Of a stretch of 8,487 nt of DNA, positions 6,474 to 8,487 are shown piece by piece. The notes under the pieces were generated by a model. That model did not search any database. It was not told the DNA's origin and was given only the letters and a program-made list of their open reading frames with translations. Position numbers and translations under genes: made by a program. Positions within the stretch are counted from its first letter, which is position 1; each line of letters starts with the position of its first letter. Origin of the DNA: Clostridiales bacterium (lineage in GTDB: Bacteria > Bacillota > Clostridia > Lachnospirales > Lachnospiraceae); assembly GCA_019420425.1 (NCBI GenBank), contig JAHZHG010000102.1, positions 1-8,487 on the forward strand, given 5' to 3'.

Positions 6474-6480
6474 AAAAACG

Positions 6481-8187
6481 ATGGAAAACGGTAATGGAGT
6501 GCGCAAAAATTGGAAAAGCAGTGTCGTATATCAGATCTATCCGCGGAGCTTCTGCGACAGTAATGGGGATGGAATCGGAGATATTAACGGAATACGGTCA
6601 AAATTGTGGTATTTGAAGGAGCTGGGTATCGATGTTATCTGGCTGAGTCCGGTTTACCAGTCGCCGAATGACGACATGGGATATGATATCAGCGATTACC
6701 GGGCAATTATGAAGGAATTCGGGACAATGGAGGACTTCGACCGGATGCTTGAAGAAGCCCACGCGCTGGGAATTAAGATTATGATGGATCTGGTGGTTAA
6801 TCATACCTCCGATGAACATGCCTGGTTTGTGGAAAGCCGGAAGTCCAGGGATAATGCATACCGCGACTTTTACATATGGAGAGACGGCAGGGAGGGAAAG
6901 GAACCGAATAACTGGGGATCATGCTTCGGCGGATCGGCATGGAAGTATGACGAAGCAACAGATCAGTATTATCTGCACCTGTTTTCCCCGAAGCAGCCGG
7001 ATCTTAACTGGGAAAATGAGGAAGTAAGGAAAAACGTATTTGATATGATGACCTGGTGGTGCGAAAAAGGGATCGACGGCTTCCGGATGGATGTAATCAG
7101 CCTGATATCAAAGGTTCCCGGATTTCCCGACGGACCGGTGGGGAAAAGCGGCTATGGAGCCTTTGAACCGTACTGCGCCAACGGGCCGCGGGTGCATGAA
7201 TTTTTACAGGAGATGAACCGGAAGGTTTTATCCAAATATGACCTGCTCACCGTGGGAGAATGCGCCGGAGTCACCGTTGAGGAGGCAAAAAAGTATGCCG
7301 CATCCTCAGGTGAGGAGCTGAATATGGTATTTCAGTTTGAGCATATGGATCTGGACGGCGGAGAAACCTGCAAGTGGAACCATAAAAAGATAAAGCTGTC
7401 CGAGCTAAAGGCGGTGATGAGCAAATGGCAGACAGAGCTTGCGGGAGCGGCATGGAACAGCCTGTACTGGTGCAACCACGACCAGCCCAGAATTGTTTCC
7501 CGCCTGGGAAATGACAGCCCGAAATACCGCGAGATATCCGCAAAAATGCTGGGAACGTGCCTGCATATGCTCCAGGGAACGCCGTATATCTTCCAGGGTG
7601 AGGAGCTGGGAATGACCAATTATCCGTTTACTTCCCTGGATGAGTTCCGGGATATTGAGAGCATCAATGCGTATCATGAATTTACAGAAAAAGGGATTTT
7701 CTCCCCGGAGGAAATGTTCGATTATATCAGCTACAAGGGAAGAGACAACGCACGGACTCCTATGCAGTGGGACGACGGCAAGCAGGCCGGGTTCACGGCA
7801 GGGATGCCGTGGATAGCGGTGAATCCGAATTATGAGGAGATTAACGCGAAGGAGCAGCTGGCGCGTCCGGATTCCGTATTTCACTACTATCAGAAGCTGA
7901 TTGCCCTCCGCAAACAGTACGATATCCTTGTATACGGGGATTATGAATTACTGTTGCCGGACAGTGAGGAGATATACGCTTATCTGCGGACTTATGGGGA
8001 GCAGAAGCTTCTGGTGGTCTGCAGCTTTACCGAGGAAAAGCTGGCCTATGCGCTTCCGGAGGAGCTCAAGGGCAGAAGCGGGGAAGTATTGATCTCCAAT
8101 TATGACCGGGATAGGGTGCAGGATTCCATGGCGCTTGCGCCGTATGAATGCATGGCGGTTTTATACGGAGAAGGGAGGGCAAGATGA
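6481..8187 (+). CDS. malL: GH13 oligo-1,6-glucosidase / alpha-glucosidase (MalL-like)
   Basis: Cytoplasmic exo-acting alpha-glucosidase releasing glucose from the non-reducing end of short oligosaccharides. The 568 residues match the family (B. subtilis MalL about 561) and no signal peptide is present. The (beta/alpha)8 barrel starts at VVYQIYPRSF (15-24) with the calcium loop D26-S-N-G-D30-G-I-G-D34. Conserved regions: DLVVNH (103-108), QPDLN (172-176, the GH13 subfamily 31-type signature), GFRMDVI (200-206; nucleophile D204), VGEC with acid/base E260, and NHDQPR with D334 as transition-state stabiliser. V205 directly after the nucleophile is the residue seen in oligo-1,6-glucosidases/isomaltases, where alpha-1,4 enzymes usually have Thr or Ala, so isomaltose, panose or similar alpha-1,6 substrates are predicted. 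A beta-sandwich C-terminal domain follows from about 490. It is divergent from the AraC regulator and translationally coupled to the next gene. A trehalose-6-phosphate or sucrose-isomerase role is less likely but not excluded by motif alone. Confidence 0.93.
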   Translation: MENGNGVRKNWKSSVVYQIYPRSFCDSNGDGIGDINGIRSKLWYLKELGIDVIWLSPVYQSPNDDMGYDISDYRAIMKEFGTMEDFDRMLEEAHALGIKIMMDLVVNHTSDEHAWFVESRKSRDNAYRDFYIWRDGREGKEPNNWGSCFGGSAWKYDEATDQYYLHLFSPKQPDLNWENEEVRKNVFDMMTWWCEKGIDGFRMDVISLISKVPGFPDGPVGKSGYGAFEPYCANGPRVHEFLQEMNRKVLSKYDLLTVGECAGVTVEEAKKYAASSGEELNMVFQFEHMDLDGGETCKWNHKKIKLSELKAVMSKWQTELAGAAWNSLYWCNHDQPRIVSRLGNDSPKYREISAKMLGTCLHMLQGTPYIFQGEELGMTNYPFTSLDEFRDIESINAYHEFTEKGIFSPEEMFDYISYKGRDNARTPMQWDDGKQAGFTAGMPWIAVNPNYEEINAKEQLARPDSVFHYYQKLIALRKQYDILVYGDYELLLPDSEEIYAYLRTYGEQKLLVVCSFTEEKLAYALPEELKGRSGEVLISNYDRDRVQDSMALAPYECMAVLYGEGRAR

Positions 8188-8487
8188 AGCTGAATACCGC
8201 TGATTTGCAGTGGCTCAGGGAGCCGGAAAGGTATTGCATTGCGGATAACCGGATTACCATAGTTACAGAGCCGGGCACAGATTTGTGGCAGAGAACATAT
8301 TACGGTTTCCGGAACGATAATGCGCCTGTCTTGCAGCTGTTCACAGAGGAGAAATTTTTTTCCTTTGTGGTGAAAACAGAGTTTGCCAGCAAGAGGAGGT
8401 TTGATCAGTGCGGCATTGTCATGTATCTGGACAGTGAGAACTGGTTAAAGGCATCCATTGAATATGAAAACAATGCATTTCAGCGTC
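8184..8487 (+). CDS. DUF1349-like protein, N-terminal part (3' end outside window)
   Basis: The ATG overlaps the glucosidase stop (ATGA at 8184-8187), with AAGGGAGG (8171-8178) as ribosome site, so the two genes are coupled. The frame is open to the window end (101 residues visible). The stretch RRFDQCGIVMYLDSENWLKASIEYEN resembles the core of the DUF1349 family (concanavalin A-like lectin/glucanase fold, similar also to the C-terminal lectin-like domain of some GH43 beta-xylosidases), whose typical pattern is D-Q-x-G-hydrophobic-x-x-x, then D-x-x-N-W-x-K-x-x-x-E. The visible start has no signal peptide, so it is probably cytoplasmic. The precise role of DUF1349 proteins is not established; binding or processing of a sugar linked to the preceding glucosidase is an inference from position. 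DUF1349 proteins are usually about 200 residues, so about half is missing here. Confidence 0.75.
   Translation, partial: MKLNTADLQWLREPERYCIADNRITIVTEPGTDLWQRTYYGFRNDNAPVLQLFTEEKFFSFVVKTEFASKRRFDQCGIVMYLDSENWLKASIEYENNAFQR

Noticed and set aside
6388..6480. Longer glucosidase start at TTG 6388
   Set aside because: It would cover the promoter region, adds residues without family similarity, and lacks a ribosome site, in contrast to ATG 6481 with GAGGT 7 bases upstream.

Overview
The window looks like chromosomal DNA from a low-to-mid GC Firmicute, most likely a gut-type member of the Clostridia (Lachnospiraceae or Oscillospiraceae). This rests on strong AGGAGG-type ribosome binding sites before nearly every gene, the protein families present, and a Ktr-like rather than proteobacterial Trk-like potassium system. 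The genus cannot be fixed from the sequence alone.

Bases 1-5466 (+ strand) hold a potassium-homeostasis block. In order: the C-terminal part of a TrkH/KtrB-family K+ translocating subunit (start lies before the window); a 215-residue single-RCK TrkA/KtrA regulator; a small one-TM protein with a half periplasmic-binding/LysR-effector-like domain; a full-length KdpD sensor kinase; and its response regulator KdpE, which overlaps kdpD by 8 bp. No kdpFABC ATPase genes are present in the window, so KdpDE here sits beside a constitutive-type K+ channel system. Both the RCK protein and the KdpD USP domain carry residues matching known cyclic-di-AMP binding sites. The block may therefore respond to this K+-related second messenger at two levels, transport gating and transcription. 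An extended -10 promoter just before kdpD suggests that kdpDE can be transcribed separately from the transporter genes.

Bases 5484-8487 hold an unrelated sugar-utilisation unit. An AraC-family regulator with an N-terminal cupin sensor is on the - strand and converges on kdpE with only 17 bp between stop codons. It is divergent from a GH13 oligo-1,6-glucosidase/alpha-glucosidase (malL-like), which is translationally coupled by an ATGA overlap to a DUF1349-like protein running off the right end. The 118-bp divergent gap carries candidate promoters facing both ways with overlapping -10 elements, plus an imperfect palindrome, a plausible control point for the AraC regulator.

No tRNA, rRNA, CRISPR array, insertion sequence or convincing intrinsic terminator was seen. 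There is no gene-free stretch over 300 bases. The most interesting material is the orphan KdpDE/Ktr arrangement, its putative c-di-AMP wiring, and the uncharacterised membrane protein embedded between ktrA and kdpD.
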